This document shows, piece by piece, positions 12,889 through 19,336 of a DNA stretch of 33,018 bases. A program made the position numbers and the translations under genes. Source of the stretch: a virus; IMG/VR virus record IMGVR_UViG_3300025687_000178, positions 1-33,018 of that record. One strand, 5' to 3'. Each line of letters starts with the position of its first letter. Within the stretch, counting starts at the first letter, position 1. The notes below the pieces were generated by a model, which was not told the origin of the DNA, searched no databases, and worked only from the letters and a program-made list of their open reading frames with translations.

Positions 12889-13181
12889 TGTCAGTACCTG
12901 ATCGTGTAAAAAATAAAATGAAAGAGTTAGGTTTGAGTGGAGTTAACGTACCTAAACGTACTCCTAGTCACAAAACTAAGTCTCACGTAGTAATGGCATC
13001 GGAAGGTGGTAAGTATAAAGTTGTAAGATTTGGACAACAGGGTGTTAAGGGTGCGGGTAAGTCTCCTACAACAGCTAAAGATAAAGCTCGTAAACGTAGC
13101 TATTATGCAAGACACAATGCACAGGGCAAACCAACGACTAAGTTGAGTGCCAAGTATTGGTCACACAAAGTTAAATGGTAA
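12888..13181 (+). CDS. Small basic phage protein, DUF6321-like (97 aa)
   Basis: The pattern RTPSHKTKSHVV, KVVRFGQQG, SYYARHNAQGK and SAKYWSHKVKW matches, from memory, a conserved family in marine phages (filed, I believe, as DUF6321). Function unknown. Strongly basic. Translation is coupled to the upstream gene through TAATG. Confidence 0.8.
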   Translation: MSVPDRVKNKMKELGLSGVNVPKRTPSHKTKSHVVMASEGGKYKVVRFGQQGVKGAGKSPTTAKDKARKRSYYARHNAQGKPTTKLSAKYWSHKVKW

Positions 13182-13193
13182 GAGGATAAACCA

Positions 13194-13607
13194 ATGGGAA
13201 TACTTTCTAAGGCTCAGAAAGCAGCTAGGGCAGCACGTAAAGCTAAAGAAGCTGCCAAGACAGTTGAAAAGAAAGGCAGCATTGCTAAGAAGATGACTGT
13301 CAGCAAAACAGATATTCAACAAGCTAAGACTGCAAATCAACTTGATACAATGCAAAGACGTATTGACGATATGGATGATGGTCTACGTAAAGACATGATG
13401 CAGAAGATGTTGGATGCACAACGTAGGTCTTTTGAAAAGATGCAAGCCGATGAGTTAGATAAAGCTGGACGTAAGTCTGCACAGTCTGCTCGTGACCGTA
13501 AGCCTTTTAAAGGATATGACCCAAGCAAAGATCTTCCGTTTAAACGTGGTGGCTTAGTTAAGACAGGTCATATGGACATGCGTAAAGGTGGTATGTTCTA
13601 CAAGTGA
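13194..13607 (+). CDS. Lys-rich coiled-coil protein (137 aa)
   Basis: An Ala/Lys-rich helical N-terminus (1-30) is followed by a coiled-coil-like region (about 40-95) and a C-terminal FKRGGLVKTG...MRKGGMFYK. The GG-containing tail recurs in several neighbours. GAGGA lies 7 bases before the ATG. Probably virion-associated or a morphogenesis factor, by position only. Confidence 0.78.
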   Translation: MGILSKAQKAARAARKAKEAAKTVEKKGSIAKKMTVSKTDIQQAKTANQLDTMQRRIDDMDDGLRKDMMQKMLDAQRRSFEKMQADELDKAGRKSAQSARDRKPFKGYDPSKDLPFKRGGLVKTGHMDMRKGGMFYK

Positions 13608-14185
13608 GCATAGAGAAAGACCTACGTAATTGGTCACGTGATGTATTAGAAGTTCCGAATGAAGCATTGGGCGGTTTACCTGCTTGCCCATTTGCTAAAA
13701 AAGCATGGAAACAACGCAAAGTAAATGTTGTAGAAACTACTGGTTTAGTGTATACTACAGAAAAAGAAGCTAAAGTATTCCATAATCACAGATACGAATT
13801 AGTTGTAGTTGCATCCTATAACTACCCCGACATAAGTATGTTTAACATGTATGTCGAATACCTTAATGATAAATATACAAAGAATGATTTGCACATAATG
13901 GGGTTTCATCCTGACTATGGTGCAGAAGATGCAGAGCTAGACTTTTTGTATGAACATGATTGGGAATCTAGCATAGACAAAGAGTATGCTATGTTGTTTA
14001 TTCAATCCTTGAGTCAGGTAGATGACGCAAGTTTACAATTAGAAAAGCTAGGGTATTACACAGTATATCCTGAAGAAGAGTACAAAGCACTTGTGCTAGA
14101 TCGCAGAGCAAGGAGACAGTCTAATGGCGATGAAACCCAGAGCAATGAAGAAGAAGACGCCAATGCGTGGCGGCGGTATGGCTAA
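13604..14185 (+). CDS. Hypothetical protein (193 aa), GTG start
   Basis: Begins MSIEKDLRNWSRDVLEVPNE and continues LGGLPACPFAKKAW, a stretch that recalls the N-terminus of DUF1415-type proteins (Cys-Pro-Phe-Ala), but the match is too short to claim. The middle is mixed alpha/beta and the end acidic. The GTG overlaps the preceding TGA stop (GTGA). The last 62 bases overlap the MRGGGMAKK peptide gene in another frame. Confidence 0.75.
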   Translation: MSIEKDLRNWSRDVLEVPNEALGGLPACPFAKKAWKQRKVNVVETTGLVYTTEKEAKVFHNHRYELVVVASYNYPDISMFNMYVEYLNDKYTKNDLHIMGFHPDYGAEDAELDFLYEHDWESSIDKEYAMLFIQSLSQVDDASLQLEKLGYYTVYPEEEYKALVLDRRARRQSNGDETQSNEEEDANAWRRYG

Positions 14186-14261
14186 GAAACCTATGATGCG
14201 TGGTGGTGGAATGGCTAAAAAGAAAATGATGCGTGGCGGAATGGCAAAGAAAAAGAAATAA
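14124..14261 (+). CDS. Met/Lys/Gly repeat micro-protein (45 aa)
   Basis: Almost wholly composed of a repeated unit of the type M-R-G-G-G-M-A-K-K, three times with small changes, ending in KKKK. AAGGAG lies 8 bases before the ATG, which is good support for so short a gene. It overlaps the end of the 193-aa gene and stops 3 bases before the next start. The composition suggests nucleic-acid or membrane binding; function unknown. Confidence 0.65.
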   Translation: MAMKPRAMKKKTPMRGGGMAKKPMMRGGGMAKKKMMRGGMAKKKK

Positions 14262-14264
14262 TGA

Positions 14265-14588
14265 ATGCCAGTAAAAAAAGTAAAGGGTGGTTATAAGTGG
14301 GGTACATCAGGTAAGGTGTACCCTACTCGTGCTCAAGCTGAAAAGCAAGCACGTGCCGCCTATGCTAGTGGTTATAAAGGTAGTAAAATGAAAAAACCTA
14401 AGAAGTTTGTATTGGGTGGTGCAGCTACACCTGAACAAGGTGAGCAAAGCAGATATAGACCCTCCGCAATGAGATCTCCTCAAGGCATGATGTCAGCCAG
14501 AGGTATGACAAGTGGCATGGCTAAAATGAAAAAGGGTGGCTATGTCAACCCTGTAAAAATTGTAGATAACCTTAAAAAGAAAAAATAA
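14265..14588 (+). CDS. Basic phage protein (107 aa)
   Basis: The N-terminal KKVKGGYKWGTSGKVYPTRA block followed by QAEKQARAAYASGYKG is a recurring element in marine phage proteins (a YKWG..GK.Y.t...A pattern). The C-terminal half is Met/Gly/Lys-rich (MMSARGMTSGMAKMKKGGYV), related in composition to the preceding micro-protein. Function unknown. Confidence 0.78.
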   Translation: MPVKKVKGGYKWGTSGKVYPTRAQAEKQARAAYASGYKGSKMKKPKKFVLGGAATPEQGEQSRYRPSAMRSPQGMMSARGMTSGMAKMKKGGYVNPVKIVDNLKKKK

Positions 14589-14975
14589 ATGGCTGGTATT
14601 AACTTTAGGACTGCATCTAAGTTTTTAGACGTAACAGCTACGTCTGCTAGTACCTCTGGCAGTCCTAACAATGCTAATACTTTATTTACGTGTCCTGCCA
14701 GCCATGAAGCTGAAATAGTTTTACTTATGGTAGCTAATGAAGGTTCATCTACTTCTAACATAGGAATACAGGTGTACCATGCAGACGATACTACATATCA
14801 TTTTTTTGTAGCAAACGAAGCTATAGCTGGAAACTCTCACGAACATTACATTGCAAGTGGTCCTTTGTTTTTACATGAAGGTGATAAAGTATTAGTATTT
14901 AAACATAGTGGTTCTTCTTCTTTTGATGTTACACTATCTGCACGTTTGTATTATACTCCTGCAAGACGGACATGA
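14589..14975 (+). CDS. Putative beta-sandwich structural protein (128 aa)
   Basis: Ser/Thr-rich and predicted beta-rich: alternating strands such as EIVLLMVANE, NIGIQVYHA, HFFVANEAIAG and KVLVFKHSG. This looks like a small virion decoration or tail-associated domain; family not recognised. The ATG directly follows the previous stop. Confidence 0.7.
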   Translation: MAGINFRTASKFLDVTATSASTSGSPNNANTLFTCPASHEAEIVLLMVANEGSSTSNIGIQVYHADDTTYHFFVANEAIAGNSHEHYIASGPLFLHEGDKVLVFKHSGSSSFDVTLSARLYYTPARRT

Positions 14976-15051
14976 CGAAATAGCAATACTAATATAGTCG
15001 TACATATGTTATAACTATCTCCATAGCACACAAACAAAAGGAGGTAGTGCA

Positions 15052-15192
15052 ATGTTTAAACGTATATATGACTTTATAAAAGAAACAAATGAAAAACGAG
15101 TAGCATACTGGCAATTAAATAATATGTCAGATAAAGCTCTTAAAGATATAGGAATAAGTCGTGGCGAAATCTACTCGAAAATCTACGGTTAA
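15052..15192 (+). CDS. DUF1127-type micro-protein (46 aa)
   Basis: The C-terminal half YWQLNNMSDKALKDIGISRG, then EIYSKIYG, matches the DUF1127 pattern (L-s-D..L-k-D-i-G-i-s-R-g-e-I), found in many Alphaproteobacteria and Gammaproteobacteria; some members bind RNA and affect RNA turnover or phosphate metabolism. GGAGG with AAGGAGG (15038-15044) lies 7 bases before the ATG, the best ribosome site in the window, suggesting high expression. A TATAAC (15010-15015) could be the -10 of a dedicated promoter, but no clear -35 is seen. Its end overlaps the next gene by 32 bases. Probably host-derived. Confidence 0.82.
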   Translation: MFKRIYDFIKETNEKRVAYWQLNNMSDKALKDIGISRGEIYSKIYG

Positions 15193-15346
15193 CAAGGCAG
15201 GTAATTATACTAAACCTACGATGCGTAAAAATTTGTTTAATCGTATTAAGGCAGGTAGTAAAGGTGGTAAAGCTGGACAGTGGTCAGCACGTAAAGCTCA
15301 AATGCTTGCAAAACAATATAAGGCAAAAGGCGGGGGCTATAAGTAA
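15161..15346 (+). CDS. Small basic conserved phage protein (61 aa), GTG start
   Basis: A highly basic protein with FNRIKAGSKGGKAGQWSARK followed by AQMLAKQYKAKGGGYK, a pattern recurring in marine phages, function unknown. The GTG lies within the DUF1127 gene, with AGGA 7 bases upstream. Its stop overlaps the next start (TAATG). Confidence 0.75.
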   Translation: MAKSTRKSTVNKAGNYTKPTMRKNLFNRIKAGSKGGKAGQWSARKAQMLAKQYKAKGGGYK

Positions 15347-15591
15347 TGGCTCTTGCTAAATCACAAAAAAGCCTAAAGGATTGGACTAAACAAAAGTGGA
15401 GAACCAAGAGTGGCAAGCCTAGTGCTAAAACGGGAGAACGTTATCTACCTACTGCTGCTATTAAGTCTCTCAGCCCTGCTGAGTATGCAGCAACTTCACG
15501 AGCCAAACGAGAAGGCACGAAGGCAGGTAAGCAGTTTGTGGCTCAACCTAAAAAGATTGCAAAGAAAACCGCTAGATTTAGAAGGACTTAA
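15346..15591 (+). CDS. Small basic protein, DUF5872-like (81 aa)
   Basis: KSLKDWTKQKWRTKSGKPSA, then GERYLPTAAIKSLSPAEYAA and KAGKQFVAQPKKIAKKTARF, matches, from memory, the family filed as DUF5872, seen in phages and some large algal viruses. Role unknown; the strongly basic composition fits DNA or RNA binding. Confidence 0.8.
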   Translation: MALAKSQKSLKDWTKQKWRTKSGKPSAKTGERYLPTAAIKSLSPAEYAATSRAKREGTKAGKQFVAQPKKIAKKTARFRRT

Positions 15592-15594
15592 ACC

Positions 15595-15825
15595 ATGAAT
15601 GTAAGTTTAGGTTTACTTGATTATCTACCATTACCTAAAATGCCATTTGATAAAGTAAAATTAACAGAAGGTACAACAAAACAAGAAGTCGTAGAAACTT
15701 CAAAAACAGCAATGGAACGAAAAGCAGATAAGTATAGGTATGAGGATGTATATGCATACCACCCACACAATGGAAACAAACTGTATCCTAAACAAGGACG
15801 TAATGTAGACTTTGTAGTGTGGTAG
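15595..15825 (+). CDS. Hypothetical protein (76 aa)
   Basis: Lys-rich, hydrophilic, with a Tyr-rich C-terminal part (KYRYEDVYAYHPHNG). No family recognised. It lies in line with its neighbours, 3 bases after the previous stop. Confidence 0.68.
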   Translation: MNVSLGLLDYLPLPKMPFDKVKLTEGTTKQEVVETSKTAMERKADKYRYEDVYAYHPHNGNKLYPKQGRNVDFVVW

Positions 15826-15838
15826 AAAGGAAAGCAAT

Positions 15839-16054
15839 ATGGCAAGTACAATTATTGATAACTATAAAGTATTTCCACGACTTATGATGCTTGTAGTAAC
15901 TATTCTGACATATCAGTCAGTACACTGGTATATGTCACTCCCTGACCCCAGCAATGGACAAGCAGGTCTTGTATCAGTTTGTATGGGTGCATTAACAGGT
16001 TGTTTTGGTATTTGGATGAACAAAGAGGCCAAGACTGATCGTGGTACAAGCTGA
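15839..16054 (+). CDS. Small two-helix membrane protein, possible holin (71 aa)
   Basis: Two hydrophobic segments (about 13-32 and 43-60) with a short Pro/Asn/Gly loop and a basic end (KEAKTDRGTS). The size, topology and position at the head of the lysis cassette fit a holin or holin-partner. AAAGGAAAG precedes the ATG. The stop overlaps the next start (TGATG). Confidence 0.68.
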   Translation: MASTIIDNYKVFPRLMMLVVTILTYQSVHWYMSLPDPSNGQAGLVSVCMGALTGCFGIWMNKEAKTDRGTS

Positions 16055-16263
16055 TGTATATTATTGTTCTAATTCTTTTTCTAGGTGGTAATCATCAGGT
16101 AGGTTCAAATCAAATACTATATGCAAACGAAGAAATGTGTGAGGCAGATAAAGCAGTAATGGTTCAAAAGCTAGAGCAAACTAAGCCTACTCCAGATGCT
16201 TTTGTAATTACTAAATGTGTAGAGATGTCTTTCGAAAATAAATCAAAAGGAATAGCCTTATGA
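16054..16263 (+). CDS. Small exported protein in the lysis cassette (69 aa)
   Basis: A hydrophobic N-terminus (MYIIVLILFLGG) reads as a short signal or anchor, followed by a hydrophilic domain with two cysteines (C29, C55) that could form a disulfide in the periplasm. It lies between two membrane proteins of the lysis cassette, so a spanin- or antiholin-like role is possible but unproven. Overlaps both neighbours by 3-4 bases. Confidence 0.62.
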   Translation: MYIIVLILFLGGNHQVGSNQILYANEEMCEADKAVMVQKLEQTKPTPDAFVITKCVEMSFENKSKGIAL

Positions 16264-16646
16264 TTCAAGCATTAATAGGACCAATAACTCAATTAGCAGG
16301 AACATGGTTAAATGGAAAAGTTGAAACTAAAGCTGCAGAAACCCGTGCAATGGTTGCTAAGTCTGAAGCTGAAGCACAGATTATGCTCTCTCGTGCAACG
16401 AGTGAAGCAGATTGGGAAAAGATTATGGCTCAAGGTAGCCAGAATAGTTGGAAAGACGAATGGTTGACTATACTCTTTAGTATACCACTTATACTTGTAT
16501 TTACAGGAGATTGGGGTAGAAGTGTAGTTGCCAATGGTTTTACAGCCCTTGAGACTATGCCAGATTGGTATCAATATACTTTGGGTGTAATTGTTGCTGC
16601 CAGCTTTGGGGTAAGATCTGCTACTAAACTTTTTGGGAAAAAATAA
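16260..16646 (+). CDS. Holin, GTA 3-TM type (128 aa)
   Basis: The N-terminal amphipathic half with coiled-coil character (ETKAAETRAMVAKSEAEAQI), then WKDEWLTILFSIPLILVF and YQYTLGVIVAASFGVRSATK as transmembrane helices, match the GTA_holin_3TM family, which releases gene-transfer agents and phages. It permeabilises the inner membrane to let the endopeptidase encoded next reach the wall. Confidence 0.82.
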   Translation: MIQALIGPITQLAGTWLNGKVETKAAETRAMVAKSEAEAQIMLSRATSEADWEKIMAQGSQNSWKDEWLTILFSIPLILVFTGDWGRSVVANGFTALETMPDWYQYTLGVIVAASFGVRSATKLFGKK

Positions 16647-17113
16647 TGGCATTTAAACTAAGCAAACGATCACTAGACAAATTAGAGGGTGTTCACCCTG
16701 ACATGGTAGCTACAGTTAAACGTGCTATTGAATTGACTACAGTAGACTTTGGTGTAACGTATGGGGTCAGAACTCTTCAGGAGCAAGAGAAGCTATATGC
16801 TTCAGGACGTTCACAAACTATGAACTCTAAGCATTTAATTCAAGACACAGGCTATAGCCATGCCGTAGACCTTGTTGCGTATGATGGATCAAATGTAGTT
16901 TGGGAATTAAATGTTTACGATAACATTGCTGATGCAATGACTGAGGCTGCTAATGAAATAGGTTGCCCTATTAAGTGGGGTGCAGCTTGGTCAGTAGGAG
17001 ATATTACTAAATACGTAGGTACTATGGAAGATGCAATGAATGAGTATATTGATTTGCGTAGATCCCAAGGCCGTAGACCATTTATTGATGGCCCACATTT
17101 TGAGATGATGTAA
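16646..17113 (+). CDS. M15 family peptidase endolysin (155 aa)
   Basis: L-alanyl-D-glutamate/D-Ala-type peptidoglycan endopeptidase of the VanY/M15 type. The family motif is present: SKH at 61-63 (H63), HAVDL with D75, and the C-terminal DGPHFEM with H151 as the third ligand. The H63-to-D75 spacing (12) is longer than in the usual SRHxxGxAxD, owing to an insertion LIQDTGYS. YGVRTLQEQEKLYASGR is the substrate-domain signature. Together with the upstream holin it forms the late lysis unit. Confidence 0.9.
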   Translation: MAFKLSKRSLDKLEGVHPDMVATVKRAIELTTVDFGVTYGVRTLQEQEKLYASGRSQTMNSKHLIQDTGYSHAVDLVAYDGSNVVWELNVYDNIADAMTEAANEIGCPIKWGAAWSVGDITKYVGTMEDAMNEYIDLRRSQGRRPFIDGPHFEMM

Positions 17114-17114
17114 T

Positions 17115-17483
17115 ATGAGTAGACAATTAACAGAACAACAACAGAAGTTTTTAGATGTCTTGTTTGACGAGGCAGCAGGTAATGTAGCTGCGGCTAAAAA
17201 ACTTGCTGGATATTCTGACGGTACATCTACGACTCAAGTAGTAAATAGTTTAAAAGAAGAAATACTAGATGCTACACATATGTACATGTCACGTAATGCA
17301 CCTCGTGCTGCAGTTGCAATGGTAGGTGCTCTAATGGACCCAACAGAATTAGGTATACGTGATAAGATGCAAGCAGCAAAAGAATTATTAGATCGTACTG
17401 GTCTAGTAAAAACAGAGAAGATGCAAGTAGAAGCAAAGGGTGGTGTAATGCTTATGCCACCTAAACAGGTAGAAGAAGATTGA
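17115..17483 (+). CDS. terS: Terminase small subunit (122 aa)
   Basis: LTEQQQKFLDVLFDEAAGNV followed by AAAKKLAGYSDGTSTTQVVN is the usual TerS helix-turn-helix start, with a helical oligomerisation middle and a Lys-rich end. It recognises the packaging site and recruits the large subunit. It lies upstream of the large terminase gene and overlaps the next stop/start region. Confidence 0.82.
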   Translation: MSRQLTEQQQKFLDVLFDEAAGNVAAAKKLAGYSDGTSTTQVVNSLKEEILDATHMYMSRNAPRAAVAMVGALMDPTELGIRDKMQAAKELLDRTGLVKTEKMQVEAKGGVMLMPPKQVEED

Positions 17484-17899
17484 TTAAAACTGGCGTTTGG
17501 AAACTCCCGCAACCAACCGACTTACAAGAAGATAATGAGTGGATAGAAATTCCACGAATCGCACGAACTGTCCCGTTTGGCTACGAACTACATCCTGATG
17601 ATAGTGAAGTCCTAGTACCAATACCCGACGAGCTAGACAAGCTACAACAGGCTAAGAAGTATCTAAAGCAATACTCATATCGTGAGGTTGCTAACTGGTT
17701 GTCCAGAAACACAGGTAGATACATATCACACGTAGGATTAAAGAAACGGTTAGATAATGAAAGAAGACGGTACAACCAAGCTAGAAGCCTACGCAGATGG
17801 GCAGACTATGCAAAAAAGGCAATCGCCAAGGCGGAAGCCCTCGAAACCAAAAGGCTCAACAGCAAGAAAGACAACGAGGAAAGTAGCACAGCAGCATAA
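17480..17899 (+). CDS. Helix-turn-helix protein between terminase genes (139 aa), TTG start
   Basis: Residues about 56-93 (KKYLKQYSYREVANWLSRNT then GRYISHVGLKKRLDNER) form a helix-turn-helix of the resolvase/Hin-like type. Its TTG start overlaps the TerS stop. The last 143 bases overlap the TerL start in another frame: both readings look protein-like. Could be a packaging or regulatory DNA-binding protein. Confidence 0.7.
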   Translation: MIKTGVWKLPQPTDLQEDNEWIEIPRIARTVPFGYELHPDDSEVLVPIPDELDKLQQAKKYLKQYSYREVANWLSRNTGRYISHVGLKKRLDNERRRYNQARSLRRWADYAKKAIAKAEALETKRLNSKKDNEESSTAA

Positions 17900-19328
17900 A
17901 CCTGTAGTTACTGAGCTTCCTGTAGAAGAACAACACAACGTAGTATTTAAACCTAATGCTGGCCCCCAGACAGATTTTCTTGCAGCAGGTGAACGTGAAG
18001 TGTTGTACGGTGGTTCTGCAGGTGGTGGCAAGTCATACGCAATGTTAGCTGACCCTTTACGGTTTATGGGTCATCCAGCTTTTTCAGGATTGCTACTGCG
18101 TCATACTACAGAAGAACTTAGGGAACTTATATTTAAATCACAAGAAATGTACCCTAAGATTTGGCCCGGAATAAAGTGGTCAGAACGTAAGATGCAGTGG
18201 ACTGCGCCATCTGGTGCGAGATTGTGGATGTCCTACCTAGATAGGGAAGATGATGTCCTGCGTTACCAAGGTCTAGCATTTAGCTGGATAGGCTTTGACG
18301 AGTTGACACAATGGCCTACGCCATTTGCATGGAACTATATGCGATCTCGTCTACGGTCCACTGCACCTGACTTACCAGTATATATGCGAGCTACTACCAA
18401 CCCCGGAGGTAGAGGTCATCATTGGGTCAAAAAAATGTTTATTGATCCTGCACCACACGGAAAGGCGTTTGATGCTACTGATATTGAAACAAATGAAGTC
18501 TTACGTTATCCTGCAGGACACTCGAAAGCTGGCAAGCCTTTATTCAAACGTAGATTCATACCTGCCCGTCTTACCGACAATCCTTACCTAGCTGAACAAG
18601 GTGACTATGAAGCAATGCTTCTGTCACTGCCAGAGCAACAACGTAGGCAATTACTAGATGGTGATTGGGATATTAAAGAAGGTGCAGCTTTTACAGAGTT
18701 TGATAGAAACATACATGTTGTAGAGCCATTTAACATACCAAGTAACTGGGTTAAGTTTAGAGCATGTGATTATGGATACGGAAGTAAATCTGGCGTTGTG
18801 TGGTTTGCTGTATCTCCAAGTGAACAGCTAATTGTTTACAGAGAATTGTATGTATCTAAAGTACTAGCAACAGATTTAGCTGATATGGTACTTGACTTAG
18901 AAGCTGAAGATGGTAACATTAAGTATGGAGTTCTTGACTCTAGTTTGTGGCACAAACGTGGTGACACTGGTCCTAGCCTAGCAGAACAAATGATACACCG
19001 TGGATGTAGGTGGCGTCCATCCGATAGATCAAAGGGTTCTAGGGTAGCAGGTAAAAACGAAATACACAGACGTTTACAAGTTGATGAGTTTACTGAAGAA
19101 CCAAGGATTGTATTTTTTAATAACTGTACTAATCTAATTGCACAGCTACCTGCATTACCTATTGACAAAAGAAATCCAGAAGATATTGACACAACTGCAG
19201 AAGATCACTTGTACGATGCACTTAGATACGGTATAATGTCAAGACCAAGGTTTAGTGTATTTGACTATGACCCATATGGAAGACCTGAAACAGGAATGAG
19301 AATAGCTGATGCTACCTTTGGATATTAG
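17757..19328 (+). CDS. terL: Terminase large subunit (523 aa)
   Basis: ATP-driven DNA packaging motor and nuclease. Walker A GGSAGGGKS at 85-93, Walker B ending in DE at 181-182 (WIGFDEL), coupling motif RATTNPGG at 211-218. The nuclease acidic residues are D338 in RACDYG, D394 in GVLDSS, and D483/D487 in AEDHLYDALRY. The first 50 residues are basic and lie over the end of the upstream helix-turn-helix gene. An ATG at 17808 is an alternative start that would shorten the overlap. Confidence 0.95.
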   Translation: MKEDGTTKLEAYADGQTMQKRQSPRRKPSKPKGSTARKTTRKVAQQHKPVVTELPVEEQHNVVFKPNAGPQTDFLAAGEREVLYGGSAGGGKSYAMLADPLRFMGHPAFSGLLLRHTTEELRELIFKSQEMYPKIWPGIKWSERKMQWTAPSGARLWMSYLDREDDVLRYQGLAFSWIGFDELTQWPTPFAWNYMRSRLRSTAPDLPVYMRATTNPGGRGHHWVKKMFIDPAPHGKAFDATDIETNEVLRYPAGHSKAGKPLFKRRFIPARLTDNPYLAEQGDYEAMLLSLPEQQRRQLLDGDWDIKEGAAFTEFDRNIHVVEPFNIPSNWVKFRACDYGYGSKSGVVWFAVSPSEQLIVYRELYVSKVLATDLADMVLDLEAEDGNIKYGVLDSSLWHKRGDTGPSLAEQMIHRGCRWRPSDRSKGSRVAGKNEIHRRLQVDEFTEEPRIVFFNNCTNLIAQLPALPIDKRNPEDIDTTAEDHLYDALRYGIMSRPRFSVFDYDPYGRPETGMRIADATFGY

Positions 19329-19336
19329 GAACAATC

